Assembly (NCBI RefSeq): GCF_003545765.1
Contig: NZ_QXIO01000002.1
Span: 415,705-479,704, forward strand
DNA from: Colwellia sp. RSH04
Lineage (GTDB): Bacteria > Pseudomonadota > Gammaproteobacteria > Enterobacterales > Alteromonadaceae
Length of the DNA stretch: 64,000 nt
Direction of reading: 5' to 3'
A model generated the notes under the pieces. That model was not told the DNA's origin. It saw nothing but the letters and a program-made list of their open reading frames with translations, and ran no database searches. How positions within the stretch are numbered: the stretch's first letter is position 1; every line of letters begins with the position of its first letter. Below, piece by piece: positions 63,560-64,000 of the stretch. The translations under genes were made by a program, and so were the position numbers.

Positions 63560-63808
63560 ATGAAAAAAGCAATCACTATCTTATTAATGGCATTTGCCCC
63601 ATTGTCTTTTGCTGATACAAGTCAACAAATTGAACCCAAAAAGAAAAGTATTGATATAACAAAATTTTGTTATTATGCGGATCTTGAGTATTCAAAAGGA
63701 GCAGAAATGTTACAAGTCGGAAAAAGCATGACGTGTACTCTTATCAGCGAAAGTAAATTGAAATATAAAAAAGAGCAAAAAGATACCTTAGTATGGGTCG
63801 CAAATTAG
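63560..63808 (+). CDS. Cassette C10 protein: small exported protein, 82 aa
   Basis: Cassette C10 (63528-63894) encodes an 82-residue protein with a clear signal peptide (KKAITILLMAFAPLSFADT). The mature part of about 64 residues has two cysteines (KFCYYADLEYSKG and KSMTCTLISES), probably one disulfide, and a Lys-rich middle. AAGGAG lies eight bases upstream of the ATG. The stop directly abuts the attC R'' box. I do not recognise it; a periplasmic location is inferred. Confidence 0.82.
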   Translation: MKKAITILLMAFAPLSFADTSQQIEPKKKSIDITKFCYYADLEYSKGAEMLQVGKSMTCTLISESKLKYKKEQKDTLVWVAN

Positions 63809-63900
63809 TTATAACAAGTTGCTCAAACGGACACGTACAGTTTGCTTGCGCTCCGCGCACTTTAGCAAATTGTACTTAGCCGCTTAGCAAAGCGTTATTT
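63809..63900 (+). repeat. attC10 recombination site
   Basis: R'' TTATAAC and the next R' GTTATTT bracket 92 bases closely similar to attC9 at both ends (CAAGTTGCTCAAACGGAC, GCTTAGCAAAGCG), with a different central arm. Confidence 0.93.
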
Positions 63901-64000
63901 GGCAACACGAAATCGAGTTGTTATTTTATTGTAAGAACAGTGTTTTCAAGGTTAGCTTGGTGGGTTACGCCTCAGTTTTCGCCTAACCGTTTTGGTGTTT
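63895..64000 (+). other. Integron cassette C11, 5' part, related to C5
   Basis: The first 106 bases of a further cassette run off the window. They align without gaps with the start of C5 and share TTATTTGGCAACACGAAATC, GGTGGGTTA and GCCTCAGTTTTCGCCTA, with scattered substitutions. No ORF is visible in the part seen. Confidence 0.85.

Noticed and set aside
60342..63900. Regularly spaced similar repeats resembling a CRISPR array
   Set aside because: The repeats are about 92-106 bases, imperfectly palindromic, variable in the centre and bounded by R''/R' boxes. They are attC sites, and no cas gene is present.
1..64000. tRNA or rRNA genes and insertion sequences
   Set aside because: I looked for cloverleaf-like segments, rRNA motifs and transposase motifs with terminal repeats and saw none; a covariance-model search would be more sensitive.

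Overview
This 64 kb window is AT-rich gammaproteobacterial chromosome. Gene content and order point to a marine member of the Alteromonadales, most likely Colwellia or a close relative. This is inferred from the low GC content, the bcp-perM-bepA-yfgD-hda-purM-purN neighbourhood, the many lipoproteins and secreted peptidases, and the integron; no rRNA or other marker gene is present to confirm it.

Positions 1-12400 hold housekeeping genes in an order partly shared with E. coli: bcp (5' end cut by the window edge), mgsA, perM, a TusA-like protein, bepA, yfgD, a DUF2069 membrane protein, a large lipoprotein with a zinc-metalloprotease motif, hda overlapping a DUF2066 gene, then purM, purN and a DUF3108 protein. 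Positions 12400-27150 look like one uptake-and-activation locus for an unidentified carboxylate. It has a DcaP-like porin, a complete LIV-type ABC transporter (LivG, LivH, LivM, substrate-binding protein, LivF), a FadD-like acyl-CoA synthetase inside the transporter operon, and a PaaK-like ligase with a hotdog thioesterase after it. A divergently encoded 1167-residue transporter-like hybrid histidine kinase and a LuxR-type response regulator probably control it.

Positions 27200-34700 hold signalling genes: an OsmC protein, a SulA-like protein behind two LexA boxes, a c-di-GMP protein with a degenerate GGDEF motif, and an FHA / PP2C phosphatase / Ser-Thr kinase set. Positions 34800-58800 are mixed: an M1 aminopeptidase, a peptide-type MFS transporter, two DUF885 lipoproteins, YgiQ, an M20 amidohydrolase, YbiT (which seems to start at a rare ATC codon), RlmJ, an S9 peptidase, a beta-propeller-like membrane protein, an HDOD protein, and an apparent operon of two spondin-domain proteins with an OmpR/EnvZ-type two-component pair.

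From 58860 to the right edge lies a chromosomal integron. It has an intI gene on the minus strand with a perfect LexA box at its promoter, an attI region with direct repeats, ten complete gene cassettes (C1-C10) and the start of an eleventh (C11). Every attC can be delimited, because the 5' R'' box of each cassette is the reverse complement of that cassette's own R' box (one mismatch in C1 and C4). Five cassettes carry small, mostly membrane or exported, proteins of unknown function. Five lack any ORF of 60 codons. C1 and C4 are identical 390-bp copies built around nested inverted repeats, and the partial C11 is a diverged relative of C5. The array continues beyond the window. No tRNA, rRNA, CRISPR array or insertion sequence was seen.
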